Assembly (NCBI GenBank): GCA_024195585.1
Contig: SWBL01000123.1
Location: forward strand, 62,001 to 126,000
Origin: Aureobasidium sp. EXF-3400
Taxonomy: Eukaryota > Ascomycota > Dothideomycetes > Dothideales > Saccotheciaceae
Reading direction: 5' to 3'
DNA length: 64,000 bases
Shown here: piece by piece, positions 1 through 12,100 of the stretch
Layout of the letters: each line of letters starts with the position of its first letter
How positions within the stretch are numbered: position 1 is the stretch's first letter
Program-made: the position numbers and the translations under genes
Notes under the pieces: model-generated
What the model was told of the DNA's origin: nothing
Seen by the model: the letters and a program-made list of their open reading frames with translations, nothing else
Database searches by the model: none

Positions 1-1178
1 TTGACACCGAGACGGTGAATGTTACCAATCAAACCCTTGGCACGGACTTTACTGGCATCGTTGGCGAAAATGACACCAGTGTTGCGCATCAGAGCAGCAG
101 CATATGTTGTTTTACCACCAGGAGCAGCAGCCATATCCAAAACACGCTCGTTCTCTTGCGGTGCCAAAGCCATGACGGGCAAGAACGAACTAGCAGCTTG
201 GAGAATGTAGTGACCAGCAAGGTATTCAGGAGTGGCACCCAAGGGGACCTGAGATTCGAAGACCTGCAGACCAACCTTGCTCCACTTTCCGACAGGCTCG
301 AGAGTAACACCACGGTTGATCAAGGAGTGAGCGAGGTCACGACGGTGAGTGCGGAGGGTGTTTGTTCTGATGACTAGAGGACGAGGGGTCTCGTTGGCGT
401 CGAAGAAGGCAAGTGCCTCCTGAGGAGTGAAGAGCCTCCACAGTTTCTCGGCCAAGAAGCGTGAGTATCCATAGTAAGCACAAATGTCATTCATGAGCGA
501 GTTGATGTAGTCGGCACGCGAGCGCGAAGGGTCGGACAGCTCCTTGAAGCTGGTCAGGACACGAGTGGTCTCGGTGATACGAGTACGGAGCAGCTGGAGG
601 TCGGGAGCGAGGGTGGCTTTTCGTTGGGCAGCTTCATCGTCGTCTTCGTCTTCGGGGATGTCGGCGGCAGCAATGTTGGTCTGCATGGCATCGTCCTCGA
701 GTTCGGCTTGTGCATCAGCGGCTTCCTGGGCGGCTTCCTCATCGAGGCGACCTGAAAGACCAGCAATGTTGGCAGCGTTCAGAATCTCTTCAGCGTCCGA
801 GGCGTCTTCATCCTCTGACCACATGGCGCGCTGCACATCCGGATCATCAGAGTCCATAAAATCGTCATCCTCAGCAGGCTCATCGTCCGATTCGAGGACG
901 CCCAAATCGTCAACGGCATCCGAATCGTCTTCGATGTCTTCGTCGTCGGACTCGACCAGCTGTTGGACCTTCTTTCCGGCCGACTTTGGTGTCTTTCCGT
1001 TTGTTGCAAATTGGCCCTTGGTAGACTTCTTTCCGGCCGAGTTCTTTGACTTGTCGGTTCTGCGTTTCTTGTGTGTTGCCTCCGGCGGCGGAGGAGCGTC
1101 CTTTCTCTTTCTCGACACCAGTGATTCGTTCAGGGGTTCGGGAACACCCTGTTTCTGCATACGACGACTAGGTGCCAT
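1..1178 (-). CDS. nop2: Nop2-type 25S rRNA cytosine-C5 methyltransferase (partial)
   Basis: Open from the ATG at 1178 to the window edge (about 392 codons), so the 3' half is missing. The first ~200 residues are low complexity: a Lys/Arg-rich stretch that looks like a nucleolar signal, then long Asp/Glu runs. From about residue 215 the sequence becomes the conserved NOL1/NOP2/Sun fold, including a PRPLVIRTNTLR stretch and the SAM-binding motif LDMAAAPGGKTT near residue 345. The family methylates a cytosine in the large-subunit rRNA and is needed for 60S assembly in the nucleolus. The catalytic cysteines lie beyond the window and cannot be checked. The acidic N-terminus plus the PRP-RTN block point to Nop2 rather than Rcm1/Ncl1 types. 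Confidence 0.93.
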   Translation of the reverse strand, partial: MAPSRRMQKQGVPEPLNESLVSRKRKDAPPPPEATHKKRRTDKSKNSAGKKSTKGQFATNGKTPKSAGKKVQQLVESDDEDIEDDSDAVDDLGVLESDDEPAEDDDFMDSDDPDVQRAMWSEDEDASDAEEILNAANIAGLSGRLDEEAAQEAADAQAELEDDAMQTNIAAADIPEDEDDDEAAQRKATLAPDLQLLRTRITETTRVLTSFKELSDPSRSRADYINSLMNDICAYYGYSRFLAEKLWRLFTPQEALAFFDANETPRPLVIRTNTLRTHRRDLAHSLINRGVTLEPVGKWSKVGLQVFESQVPLGATPEYLAGHYILQAASSFLPVMALAPQENERVLDMAAAPGGKTTYAAALMRNTGVIFANDASKVRAKGLIGNIHRLGV

Positions 1179-1477
1179 GTTGTGTTGTGATGTCGAGTGC
1201 GACTGAGAAAACAAAAAATTAATTGCAAGAAAGACGACGCTGCTCTTTCTCAAACTTTACGAGACTTTTTCTGGAACGACTTTGTGGGGAAGGCCGCTCC
1301 CATTGGCCGCCTCGTGCTAGCTCGGCCTTTAGCAAGGACGATATCTTATCCCCGTTCGCAATCAAATGGAATTATCGTAATCATGTCTGACATGGACTAG
1401 TTCTGCAGTGCAAACAATGTGATGAAGCTTGGTCGTCAAGTTGAATATACAGGGACCAGTAGACTGAGATCCATCGC
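1179..1477. other. Intergenic, NOP2 promoter and CWC2 3' end
   Basis: About 300 bases between the NOP2 start and the CWC2 stop. No coding potential or repeat is visible. It should hold the NOP2 promoter and the CWC2 3' UTR. Confidence 0.5.
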
Positions 1478-2782
1478 TCAATCGCTGTCATCATCGCTAC
1501 CATATCCGACTAATGGCCCTGCAGGCTTATCTGGAGCTTTGCTGGCTGCCGCTCCTGAGCCTGCTGTGAAGCCCTTCAATGCGCTCAGTGTCGACCCTCC
1601 AAGGATTCCAGAAGGTGCGTCCTGTCTCTTGATATCCTCAATCCTAAGCGGTGCGCCTTCATCGTCCTCATCCTGTACATCACCAGCTTCGAGCAGATAT
1701 GGTTCTTGTGGCGCTCCAAGTCTAGCTTTCTCGGACGCATACCACACCTCGTCGCTAGCCTCGTATCCGGGTAATCCAAAAGTGCCCTCAACCTTTCTCC
1801 TCTTCCTCGCCTCTTCCCAGCCCTCACCACGACCTTCGATCTCAGCCACGTATTCTGCCGGTAGCGCACGACGGATTGCATCTGCTGCCTGCTCCTCTAT
1901 CTTGCGGGCTTCTCGTTTTTGTGCCTGCGGGTTTGGGTCGACGGTTGCCCATCTCACGTTCAGTGTCTCGTTGTTGTCAAGCGGTTGATGCGCCATGGCC
2001 TCTTTTGCAAATTCCTACTCAACTGTTAGCTTTCCTCTGGCTGTTCAGATCTAGGTCAGGAAACTTACAGCATTGGCCAAGTGTACATAAGTCACGAACG
2101 CTACGCCTCTCGCTGGCAGCACACGTACGCGCTCAATCTGACCCCACTCTTGAAAGTGTCTGGCAACCACTTCCTCGATATCGTCTGATGTGTGAATCCT
2201 GCCCACATAAAGAGTTCTGTTGACGCGCATGAAACTTCCAACACCACCCATATCGTCTCTGTAGTCGCTGAATTTGTCTCGTCCAAAGCAGTCGACGTTT
2301 GAAGGGGAGATGTCGCCCAAGCCACCTTCTTTCTCTATGCGCGAATTCGGCAGACGGTGAAGGTACTCACAGTCTTGACCCTTGGGGCAAAGACCACGAG
2401 CGAAGAATATGCAGAAGTAGCTACCAGGGATGCTATCGGCTTTTGTGTATCCAGAATCTGTCGCAACATTGCATCTACCCTTTGCCTGTGTTTTGGAAGA
2501 GTAGGCGTCTTCGCGATCACCGCCAGACCATTTGTTGTACCAGATGTTGAAAATTGTGCCGGTTTGAGCAGGTCTTTCTGACTGGAAGCCTTCTTGTTGT
2601 ACTCTAGCGGGTCTCCTCTTTTTCTTGACCATGATTTTCTTGGTCTTCTTTTTCGGCTCCAGGGCAGTGTCATCCTGATTCGTGGGTACGAGTGCTGACG
2701 AGTCTGTGACTTCGATGTTTGCGAGAGGATTTTGATCGGCGGCGGTGGCCTCCTGCACTGGGGGTGTATCGATGTCGGCCAT
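1478..2782 (-). CDS. cwc2: Pre-mRNA-splicing factor Cwc2 (CCCH zinc finger + RRM)
   Basis: Two exons, 2782-2069 and 2014-1478, with a 54-nt GTAAGT...TAG intron; predicted 416 aa. Cwc2 is a Prp19-complex-associated protein that contacts U6 snRNA in the spliceosome core. Visible features are a basic stretch (about 44-60), the Torus region, a zinc finger with Cys124, Cys132, Cys138 and His142 (C-x7-C-x5-C-x3-H), and an RRM with RNP2 LYVGRI (191-196) and RNP1 RGVAFVTY (225-232). The intron falls inside the RRM, and exon 2 resumes with EFAKEAM, restoring a normal RRM helix. The C-terminus is disordered and ends in an acidic tail. An upstream in-frame extension to 3004 exists, but the ATG at 2782 starts the conserved protein. 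It is head-to-head with PUP1, 272 bp apart. Confidence 0.94.
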
Positions 2783-3054
2783 GATTGTGTGATGTCGATG
2801 GCGAGTCGCGTGCGTATTCGGCAGCGAATATGGGCGATTGAAGTCGGCAAATGAAATAATTGGTCGTGGTTGTCGTATGAATGGAAATGGCAATGGAGGC
2901 AAGTTTGGCGCGGCGGAGAAGTCGCGGCGGGCGCGACAGTTGAGCTTCGTGCTTGGACCAATCGAAGCTCTCCAGACTCCTACCATCATCGTCAAGCACA
3001 TCACACGCCTGCTATACCACTCATCGCCTCACTCCTCTCACATACACCCCCAAC
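2783..3054. promoter_or_regulatory. Short bidirectional promoter between CWC2 and PUP1
   Basis: Only 272 bp separate two divergent start codons, so both genes must draw on this stretch. A CCAAT box lies at 2958-2962 and a GC-rich TTTGGCGCGGCGG stretch at about 2905-2917. No TATA box is evident. Shared regulation is an inference from spacing. Confidence 0.6.
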
Positions 3055-3942
3055 ATGCCTGGATTCGACTTCTCGCTGCACAACCGCAACCTCGCCTTGC
3101 ACGCCCAAGGTGTGCCGCTGCCCAAAGCCACCAGCACCGGAACAACCATCGTCGGCTGTCTCTACGATGGCGGCGTCGTCATCGCCGCAGACACAAGAGC
3201 AACCTCGGGCCCCATTGTCGCCGACAAGGTCAGAATCTATGTGTCCGCCTTCTCATACCCTCAATACTGACTCTGCGTCTGATAGAACTGCGAGAAATTG
3301 CATTACATCGCCCCTCAGATCTGGTGCGCCGGCGCTGGTACCGCTGCAGACACCGAGTTCACCACCGCTCTCATCTCATCCAACATCGAACTGCATGCCC
3401 TATCTACCGGACGCAAGCCTCGTGTCGCCACCGTCATGACCATGCTCAAGCAACATCTGTTCCGCTACCAAGGCCACATTGGCGCCTATCTCGTCGTAGC
3501 CGGTGTCGACCCCACAGGCAGTCACCTCTTCACCGTCCATGCTCATGGCAGTACCGATAAGCTTCCATACGTCACCATGGGTTCCGGTTCGCTGGCCGCC
3601 ATGTCCGTCTTCGAGACCCAGTGGAAGTCAGGTCTCAACAAGGACGACGCCATTAAGCTCTGCGCCGACGCTATTCAAGCTGGTATCTGGAACGATCTGG
3701 GTTCGGGTTCCAACGTCGACGTCTGTGTCATCACCGCTGAGAAGACTACATTGCTGAGAAACTACATTACTCCCAACAAGCGCGAGCAGAAGATGAGGAA
3801 TTACAAGTTCCAGAGAGGAACCACTGCCGTCCTCAACGAGAAGATCATCACTCGCCAGGACATCAGCAAATACGTCACAGTGCACGAGCTCAGCGACAAC
3901 GATGCTGGCCAGGCCGCAGAGAAGATGGAGGTCGATTCATAG
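3055..3942 (+). CDS. pup1: 20S proteasome subunit beta-2 (Pup1, trypsin-like activity)
   Basis: Two exons, 3055-3228 and 3286-3942, with a 57-nt intron; predicted 276 aa. This is a catalytic beta subunit of the 20S core. A 29-residue propeptide ends in STG, and cleavage before Thr30 (TTIVGC) would expose the N-terminal threonine nucleophile. Asp46 and Lys62 correspond to the family's catalytic Asp17 and Lys33 of the mature chain, and both are present. The intron falls between Lys58 and Asn59. The long C-terminal arm characteristic of beta-2 is present, ending in a Glu/Asp-rich tail. All key residues are intact, so the enzyme should be active. Confidence 0.96.
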
Positions 3943-4445
3943 ACAGCACGCATGTTTCTGGCCATAGACTGGGGCAATGACTTTTGACATTTTCTGTATT
4001 CTAACGGGGATTCACGATCGGGGGCTTTTACTCTTACAAAGCAAGCACAGGCATTTTTCGGGGAGTTTGCAAATTCAAAATCGGTCATAATCTTTTTCTT
4101 TTCATACGTGTCTCGTATTCTGCCACCCAGGAAAGTCTATAAAGTGAAAGTGTATGGCCTCCCCGTGTGCTGTGGACAGTCGCAGTTTTGCAAGTAACCA
4201 TCCCTTCTCCATTACGAGTATAGGGCTATTATAAGCTATCGAAATGCATAGTTGCAACTAGAATGTGAGGCTAGCCATTGAGATAGCCTGTAATGGGGTT
4301 TTCTCTGTGGAAACCACATTCTTCTAAAGTATCATGCATTTCTATAGCTACACTGTGACTGCCTTTTGCACACGGGGAGGGGATTCTAGAAGCAGCGGGT
4401 TTGTGGCGAGGTCCAGCCTGCCGTGATGCGAATATCGATGATGTG
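3943..4445. other. Convergent intergenic region PUP1 / GH16
   Basis: Region between two convergent genes. It should carry both 3' UTRs, and most of it is occupied by the inverted-repeat element at 4158-4380. Confidence 0.5.
4158..4380. repeat. MITE-like inverted-repeat element, copy 1
   Basis: About 223 bp whose ends are inverted copies: CCTCCCCGTGTGC at 4158-4170 and its exact reverse complement at 4368-4380. A second, inner inverted pair is AGCTATCGAAATGCAT (4234-4249) against ATGCATTTCTATAGCT (4334-4349). The right end (4334-4380, 47 bp) has a close match of nearly identical length at 31014-31059 in copy 2. There is no coding sequence. No convincing target-site duplication is visible in the flanks, so the transposon superfamily is unknown. 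Confidence 0.6.
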
Positions 4446-5762
4446 TCAGATGCTGTCTGATCCCACCATGTGTAGTGGAAGCAGCTGCTGGAATGATGAT
4501 GGCATGTAGGCGGCAACAATGGTTGGTAAGTCCATTCTTGTCAACAAGGTCTCCGTCGCATTAGGTGCAATCCCAATAGTAATCATAGCCTGCAGAGTAG
4601 TGTTGGCATGAGCGTTCTCAAAGAGAGTGTATACAGACGCCTCACTATCCTCGACCAAGTGGCGATTCGGAAGAGGCGTTTGAGTTGCGAGGTCAGACGT
4701 ACCATCGTCGGATTGGGAGGCTTCGGTCTCAGTGGTCGAAGACGCAGATGAAGACGAAGACGAAGATGAAAGACTGCCTGCAGTTGTTGTGTTTATCGTG
4801 ACATGAGCACCAGCAGTGGTGACTGCCGAGCCAGCTCCTGTGTTAGACTCCGCTTCGCATTCGGCAGTATCGGTGCTCGTGCGATTGAAGTAAGCTTCCA
4901 CAGAGCGGATCAAGAGAATGTTGTCCTGAGCTGGAGGGCCAAAGGTCCAAGCATACCCATTCGACCATGAGTTCCACATCAGCCAGCCTGCTTCGTTAGG
5001 CACGTTTCTGTTTATCGACATGACCAGCACGCCATCAATGTAGAAATTTGTACCAGTTGGAAGCCAGTCGTAACGGTACTCGTGGAACGCAGAGGCCATG
5101 GTGCTGGGTGCGGCCACAGCATATGTGGTCTCACCATTACCTGGACGCGTTTGTTGGTTGGTGAAGTGGACATGATTGGGATCACCTGTCCGGATCTCAA
5201 TATCGGTTTCTTGTGTGTCATTCATGTACATGAAGAAACCTGGTCCGAACAATTAGCATGTCTAAGCTCACACAAATCGGGAGTTCAATGACACACCATG
5301 GACTGTCCCGTTCACAGGACTGGCTTGCGCTACTGTCCTCACACTGGCATATAGCACATCGTCATATCTAGTGACCATCTGACATGCCTCTAGAGGATCT
5401 GCAGTCTGCCCACCAGGAACAATCATCTGCATTGGTTGACCAGATCCTAGTACAATATTGCTAGGATTGAAAATATGCGAATATGGAGCATAGGGTCCAG
5501 AACCGACTTCATAGGTACTGGCGACTAATTCATCTGGAAGCGTATCCATGGTCGTGAAATCGAATGCAAGGTGATAATTGAAGGCACCGACGCCTCCAAC
5601 TTGGTAGGTACAGCCATCGAAGGTTTCGTTTGCACCAGTAGTTGAACGAGCAGCAAGCCCGCTATCAGGGTCGAATCGGTCTGGGTAGGCTGGAGTGGCT
5701 TCTGAAAGGGTAGCTGTGACAATGGTCACAAACAAAAGGGAAAATATGTTCCTGAGCGACAT
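4446..5762 (-). CDS. Secreted glycoside hydrolase family 16 (glucanase/transglycosylase type)
   Basis: Two exons, 5762-5297 and 5239-4446, with a 57-nt intron; predicted 419 aa. A hydrophobic N-terminal signal peptide covers about residues 1-22. The catalytic region carries the GH16 signature E-x-D-x-E as Glu166-Thr-Asp168-Ile-Glu170, giving the nucleophile and acid/base pair. Substrate-cleft features downstream include a YRYDWLPTG stretch and aromatic WLMWNSWSNG. After the catalytic domain comes a long Ser/Thr-rich stretch (poly-Ser at about 294-305), probably O-glycosylated. GH16 enzymes of this type act on beta-glucans of the fungal wall or on substrate polysaccharide; which one cannot be read from the sequence. 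I see no clear GPI signal at the C-terminus. Confidence 0.88.
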
Positions 5763-6660
5763 GATGCAAAGTCAGAATTGACTGCTCAGCATCGTTGTAG
5801 CTGATTAAATATACGAAACAAAAAGAAGAAAAGAATCGAAGTTGTGTTTTGAGTGTGTAATGTTCTGAGAACCTCAAGATCTGGGTGCAGATGGGCATAT
5901 ATATTTGAATCGGCAGTTGCACAACGGGCGAGGCGTCACTCATCGGACAAGACTAGTAGACGTTTTGAACACACGGCTGAGAGATGCAAACGGCATGAAA
6001 AAAGTTTGTATAGGCATGGGTGGGATATGGAGATGGTGGTTCGAGAAGGGTGGTGGAAAGAGTCAGGGGTTTGCAGTGGATCGTGGCGTCAAGGTTGTTG
6101 TGGTAGGGCTAGGAGGCTCAGGGAGTTATGTTAGGAAGCGCTGCGGTGGACAGCAGACCGACAGCCACACAAGTCTGATCTGAATTGATACAGCTTGATT
6201 CTGAAAGACGACGGCTTCTCAGAAGATCTTACTGGTCAGTATCGCTGCGGGTATACAGTCTCCAAGATGTGGCGTAGAGATGGACGAGCGGAGTAAACAC
6301 AGCTCAACAGCATGGACAGCGGCGTACTGAAGGTAGAGTATTACAATGCACTACCCAACAGACAGAGAACAACACATGCGTACAACACAGCGGTAGGGGA
6401 GGAGAGTGTCGAGACTGCAAGACTTGAGAGAGGGCCGAAGGTCCCCGCATCTGGGCCTCCAAGTGATCGTCCCGGCGTGCCTGCAGATGCGAGCCGAAGG
6501 GGCGGGTCGAAGCCAAAAAGGCAACCAAGAGCTGTGACGATTGATCAAGTAAGGGACACGCAACTGCCACGGAGCTCTGCCTGACAATTGCGAGCCTCAT
6601 CCTCATGCATCATACCATGAAACTTGCACTCGTCTGTCCCAGTCTTTCACTACTGGCACC
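5763..6660. other. Divergent intergenic region GH16 / membrane protein
   Basis: About 900 bp holding both promoters. It has several short open frames but none with recognisable protein sequence. I see no repeat or RNA gene. Confidence 0.4.
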
Positions 6661-8074
6661 ATGATCAAATCATCGTCCAAGACGTCAGCTCCTCCATCGC
6701 CTGACGAGGCCTCGCAAACACCTGTCGGCAGCGCGTCATCGTCAGCTCTACCTCTGCCTCCTTCCCTGACACTACGCAGTCGCTCGTCAACAAAGACGAC
6801 TTCCCCTGCCACCGACGGAACTCTTCCCGCCGAGCCATCCCTTTCACGCCGTCGCTCATCCTTGCTCTCCTTCTCGAGCTTGGACGACACGCGACACTCG
6901 GCTGGTGACTTCATCCGTCCGTCTCTAGGCCTCGACCAAGATGACTTGACCGCTCCAGAGGATTTGTCGCACTGGCACAGCTCCCCTCTGGCTTTTGCCT
7001 TTCTCCCCGCTCTTGCTGGTCTCTTCTTCACCAATGGAAGCGCCTTCGTTACTGACATCATTCTACTCGGCCTAGCTGCCTTGTTTCTCAACTGGAGTGT
7101 CAGGTTGCCCTGGTATGTCTGTCTGCCTCTATCTTATCGCATATACTGATTTACCCAGGGATTGGTACCGCTCAGCTCAGGCTCGCTTCTCTCTGGATCA
7201 ACTAAGCAAGGACGTGGACGAAGACGACCAACAGCCTCAATCACCTGAGGAATCGCAGAAAAGTCCAGAGCAGGAAGATGCGGCTGCCAATCTCCGCCAA
7301 CATGAGCTTCTGGCTTTGATCTCTACCTTCTTGTTCCCTGCTTGTGCTGCATACCTGCTGCATGTTATTCGTGGTCAGCTCTCGCGCCCCTCAGAAGGTC
7401 TGGTCTCAGACTACAACCTGACTATATTTCTCCTCGCTGCCGAGATACGCCCTATCAGGCAATTGATTCGCTTGTTCACCCATCGGACCATCCATCTGCA
7501 GCGTATCGTTCGTGGTAACAACGATTCTGCGGCTTTGACTAAGAAGGACAAGGCTATCGCAGAGCTTGCGTCTCGTCTGGTCATCCTAGAAGAAAAGTTC
7601 GGCGATCAACTATCATCTCCAGGCGCCTCCATCGTTCAGAAGGACGAAGTTACCGCCCTTTCCAGTGACATCAGAAAGCGTTACGAACCTCGTCTGGACG
7701 CCTTGGAGCGAGCGGTCAGAAGATACGAGAAGCGAGCTACTACTCTGACTTTGCTCACCGAACAAAGGCTACAATCATTGGAAAATCGTCTGCAAGATGC
7801 ATTAAGCTTGGCCGCTGTCGCTGCTCAATCGTCTGGCAAACCTGGTATTGTCGCTGCCGTCCTATCCACGCTGGCCAGGACGCTAGCAGTTCCTTTAGAG
7901 TTTGCCTGGCTTGTGTTTGTATGGCCTCTGAAAATTACAGAGTCGGCGCTTAAGAAAGTCGGCGTCATGGTATTGGGTCCAGCAAATCCACCCCACCGTC
8001 GTAGTGACTCTAAAGGTCCTAGGCCAAGGTCAGAAAAGAAGAAGGACGACTCGTATTTCACTCGGCATTATTGA
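6661..8074 (+). CDS. Conserved fungal membrane protein of unknown function
   Basis: Two exons, 6661-7112 and 7159-8074, with a 46-nt intron ending in CAG; predicted 455 aa. The first ~115 residues are Ser/Pro-rich and disordered. Hydrophobic segments follow: SPLAFAFLPALAGLFF plus FVTDIILLGLAALFL (about 118-152, split from the rest by the intron at Pro-Trp), LLALISTFLFPACAAYLL (about 195-215), and a C-terminal one around VPLEFAWLVFVWPL. Between the last two lies a charged helical region likely to form a coiled coil (RYEPRLDALERAVRRYEKR). The tail is basic. I do not recognise a named domain. An organelle or endoplasmic-reticulum membrane location is only a guess. Confidence 0.8.
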
Positions 8075-9132
8075 TAGCCCAGGATGGTTTTCACATGTTC
8101 GAGCGCATTGCATTGGCATGAGTGCTTTATCCTATTTATGACCTTACGACCCTGTATCAGCAAGAATGGAGACCTCCACTACGTGTTTTACCCTAGACGA
8201 TTCCGTTTGACCTTCTCCGTTCCAAGTGACTTCGGGGCGACGATGTCCACCAGGGGTACTTGAATCATGGACCACTCATCTTTGCTGGTTGTGAGTCAGT
8301 GGTAACAAAAGGCGCTATGTTGTGGACACGACCAACAAGCCCCCGATGCCTTCTCAGTATCTCCATGACTACACTTTCTCAAGGGCAGCGCCAAGTATAA
8401 TCTTCAGGTCTGACTCCTAAGCTTCATAGTGCTGTCGGTTGAAATTCTTGTTAAGGGGGCGACCCTGTCAGAACATTCCCTCTTGTCTCTCATATGGAAG
8501 AAGATGAACCCCCTCACAGACAACAACATGTTCTCACTCAAAATTGAGTATGATATATATCAAAGACCGCATGTACTAGGAGCTTTGTGAGTGCGTTTAT
8601 CGTATGCGTGGCCATCCCTAGAAGAAAGCCTCAGAAAGGAGAACAACGAAACTTCATACTGAGGATAGCTCAAAACGAATAGCAAGAAATGAACTGACGC
8701 TGCTGCGGTGTCGTGTCATCTTCTGTGACTTTCGATTCTTTGACAGGGTGTTAACAAGGCGCCACATCTTGTATTCTAATAGCTTACGATATTGCTATAT
8801 GTTATCCTGAGATAGAGGCTGTCACAATCTCAAAACAGTACCTAGTCTTTAGAGGCACAACGATATGCACGACTACACGCTTGATAACAAACATTGAGAG
8901 CGTAAGATAGCATGCAAAGCTGTTCGTTTCTGTACTGTATGTTCCTTCCTTTTTCCACTTTGTCACATAACATAAGATCTTTTTTGGGACCATTGTCCCC
9001 CTTCTTGTATGCACGTTGCCCATGTTTTCTCTCTTTGACACATTGATGATCATGATGCAGGGCGCGCAGAAACCACGTTGTAGCCGCAAAGGATGCAAAA
9101 ATCTGTTTTTCCATTTCTCTCGTTTCTGTTTC
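8075..9132. other. Convergent intergenic region
   Basis: About 1.06 kb between two convergent genes. Short open frames are scattered on both strands, but none has coding character. There is no repeat or RNA signature that I can see. Confidence 0.4.
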
Positions 9133-12100
9133 CTAGTAGATCCCTTGAGTACGGTATTGGAATGTGTCGTAACTGTATTGGCTCTGTGGTCAGCATCATG
9201 CAATCTCGAAGGAAGGGGCCAGGTAATACTCACAGCCTGGTATAATAACTTCCTGCACTCTTAGCCACCAGCTCCTCAACCCATAATCCTGCTTCCTCTT
9301 TGCTCTTTTCCAGCACAAACCTTGCACGCAAAGCATTCACCACATTAGTGACGCCGCCGCCAGAATAGCACGGCATCCTGCTTTGCCTACCCATGAGATC
9401 CACCAACATGACTATTCTCTCCGCCTCGCGTCGTAAAGCTTGGAATGCTTCTTTCATGTGTTGCTTGAACTTGGCAAAGGGAGCAGAGTCCATGCCCCCT
9501 AGGACGTCAATGTATTCTTGGGTTAGTTTGAAGGGTGCGGCTTCGAAACCCATGCTGCCCGGTGTGTTGGAGAGCATAAAGCCGAAATCGATGTGGACGA
9601 TGTGGCCCACATTGTCAATAAGGATGTTGCCGTTGTGGCGGTCTTTGAGCTGCAGGATGTACGAAATGACACTGTATGCCGCTAGACTCTTTGCAAAGTT
9701 GTCGACAGCCGCAATGTAAGATGCAGAGTCTGGTTTTCCAAATGTGGTGGTGAAGTGGTCATGCAGGGTGGCGATGCGTTTTCGCGGGTTTGTGCCAGAG
9801 GCGATGGAGGAAAGAGTCAAAGAGCGTTTGAGTGAGTGCAGGGATACGCCGTTGGTGATAGTTTCGATCAAGCCTGAGGACTCGCCCGTCACGAGGATAC
9901 GCATGTTCTTGACCCAGACGTCGCACTCAGCTTCGGCCCAGATCTTTGAGCATACAGCGATGAGCTGACAGGCGAAAGCCTCCTGACGTAGATCGGCTCC
10001 GGTCTTGACAATCATTGAGATCAAGTCCCAGTTCTTCATCCAGCCGTAGGGTGATGAGCGACGTATACGTTCCTTTTTCATTTCCCAGGCTTCACCAAAG
10101 GTTGCTGCTGAAGGGTCGTCTCGGTCGCCCTTGCGCTGCACACCTCCCGTCTTGATGTCGTTTTCCATGCGTGCAGCACCTGCATTCGAACTCAAGTTAG
10201 GATCCGCTTCTGCAGCTTCCAAAGCAGGGTCTTCGATATCGGCTGGTTCTGCATGTGAGCCAATATTGTTTGCGTTAGCCATGATGGCATCAAAGTTCGT
10301 GGCGTGTGCGGTGTCATCAGTATAGAAGCTCTGCTCTTCCAGGCTTTGCATACTGGCAATAATCCTGGCTTTGATAGCGGCGACTTCAGCCTTTGGCCGT
10401 TTTGAGCTGCTCAAGTCGAGCTGTGAGAGCATGGATGAAGCAGCTCGCATGTGAGTTGCCAAAGCAGAGAAGTCGGGTTGATCTGATGCTTGCGAGCGGC
10501 CAGCCGCTGAAGCAAAAGGTGAGGGACTGACAGATCTACTCATTGGCAGATCTGATGTTCGTGGCGTCGTCAGGCTTATTGATGACAAGGTACTCACACC
10601 GCTGGATAGCCGAGGAAGCTCTCTCAACATAGTGGTGTTGGAAGGAGTATGTGATCTAGAAATGTTGCGAGGAGTATCATGCCCATCCAGCTCTTGCAGT
10701 AAAGCAGGACTAGCCAGATCTCCGGATGCAGGCTCCAGAACACTATCATTCTCGACTGTGGTTTCAGTCTGATAGCGAGCAGATTCTCGAGAGGCATCTG
10801 TGATGTCGAATAGACGACGCTTAGGTTTTCCCTTTTCAAGTACCAGCTTGGTGAGAAGTTGTGTATTCTGGTCAGAATCTGGATCGAAGTCGAAATCTTC
10901 TCTCAAGACCTCTACCATCAACAGATAAGGTACTCTTTCAGCACTGTTCAGACTAGTGGCCTCGGCAGGGTTGAGCCTGATGATGCGATGATGTTGACTA
11001 CGGCTTGGACTACCATCTGGAAGAGTCGCAGGACAGAGCAAGGGTACATCGACCTCTGCAGGCAAATCTTGGGCAATCAGGGCGAGCTCAGCACGAAGAG
11101 CACTCAGTCTAGCAGGCTTTGGCACAGCAACCAAACGGTTCGAGATATCCTCAAGCGCACTGAGAAACTGCGTCTGACTTCGAAAATAGTTGGAACGAAG
11201 CATGCGGACTTTTTGCGAGCGTGACAAGTTAGCAAGATTTATGGCTTTTGTGCTAGCAGAATGGCGGCGGACAGAATGTTCTGTATGCTGACGAGACAGA
11301 CGCGGGGCCTCGGGGACTGGCTGTGAGGGGAGTTCTGGAAGAGAGGCTGTGCTCGCAAAGGCTTTGTTGTTTTGTGTTGCGCGCAAAGCTTCTGCCAGAG
11401 CACGCTGGCTGGGCGAGTCTTTGGTTGGTGTCGGGCTATCTCTGACAAGCAGTGACATGGGTCGCGAGGCTCTCTTGGGTGTCGAGGTGCCGGGTGGAGT
11501 CGTAGCATCCCTGGTTGCTTGTGGATGAGGACGGGGTCTTCTGGAGCGACCGGGAGCACCCGAGACGGTATGACTTCTGGAGATGCGCTGTGGTTGTATG
11601 TTGTCGGAGATTGTCTCTTCTACTGGACGCGGCCTCCTGGCTTGTGCAATGGCCAGCGGACCAGCATGACGGGGGAGGAAGGGCGCAGCTATAGCACCGA
11701 GCACAAGACTGGACAGCAGAGTGACGGGCAAGACATTCTCGGTGATCTTCTCTCGGCGGACGGGCTCAGATGAGCCAAAGACGATTCGTTGGACCCGGTT
11801 GTAGATGCGACGGCACGTTTTGAAAGGGTTGGAAGTGGGAGTTTGAGCGAGGTCGCGGAGGTATGTCTGTAGTAGCCAGAAGGTCTGCACATGCAATAAG
11901 TATCAAGAGGTGGTGCTGGGGCGGCGCGGCATACCAGGAGAGCGCCATTCACCGACTCCTCGCATAGATCTAGGATAAAGTCCTCGAGGGCCATGCTTTC
12001 GTTATCCAGCGACATGACCAGGTGGCATAGCTGCGGCAGGAAGAACTCGATGTCTTCATAGCTGAACTGGCGCAGCTTGGAGCAGAGGACATACTGGATT

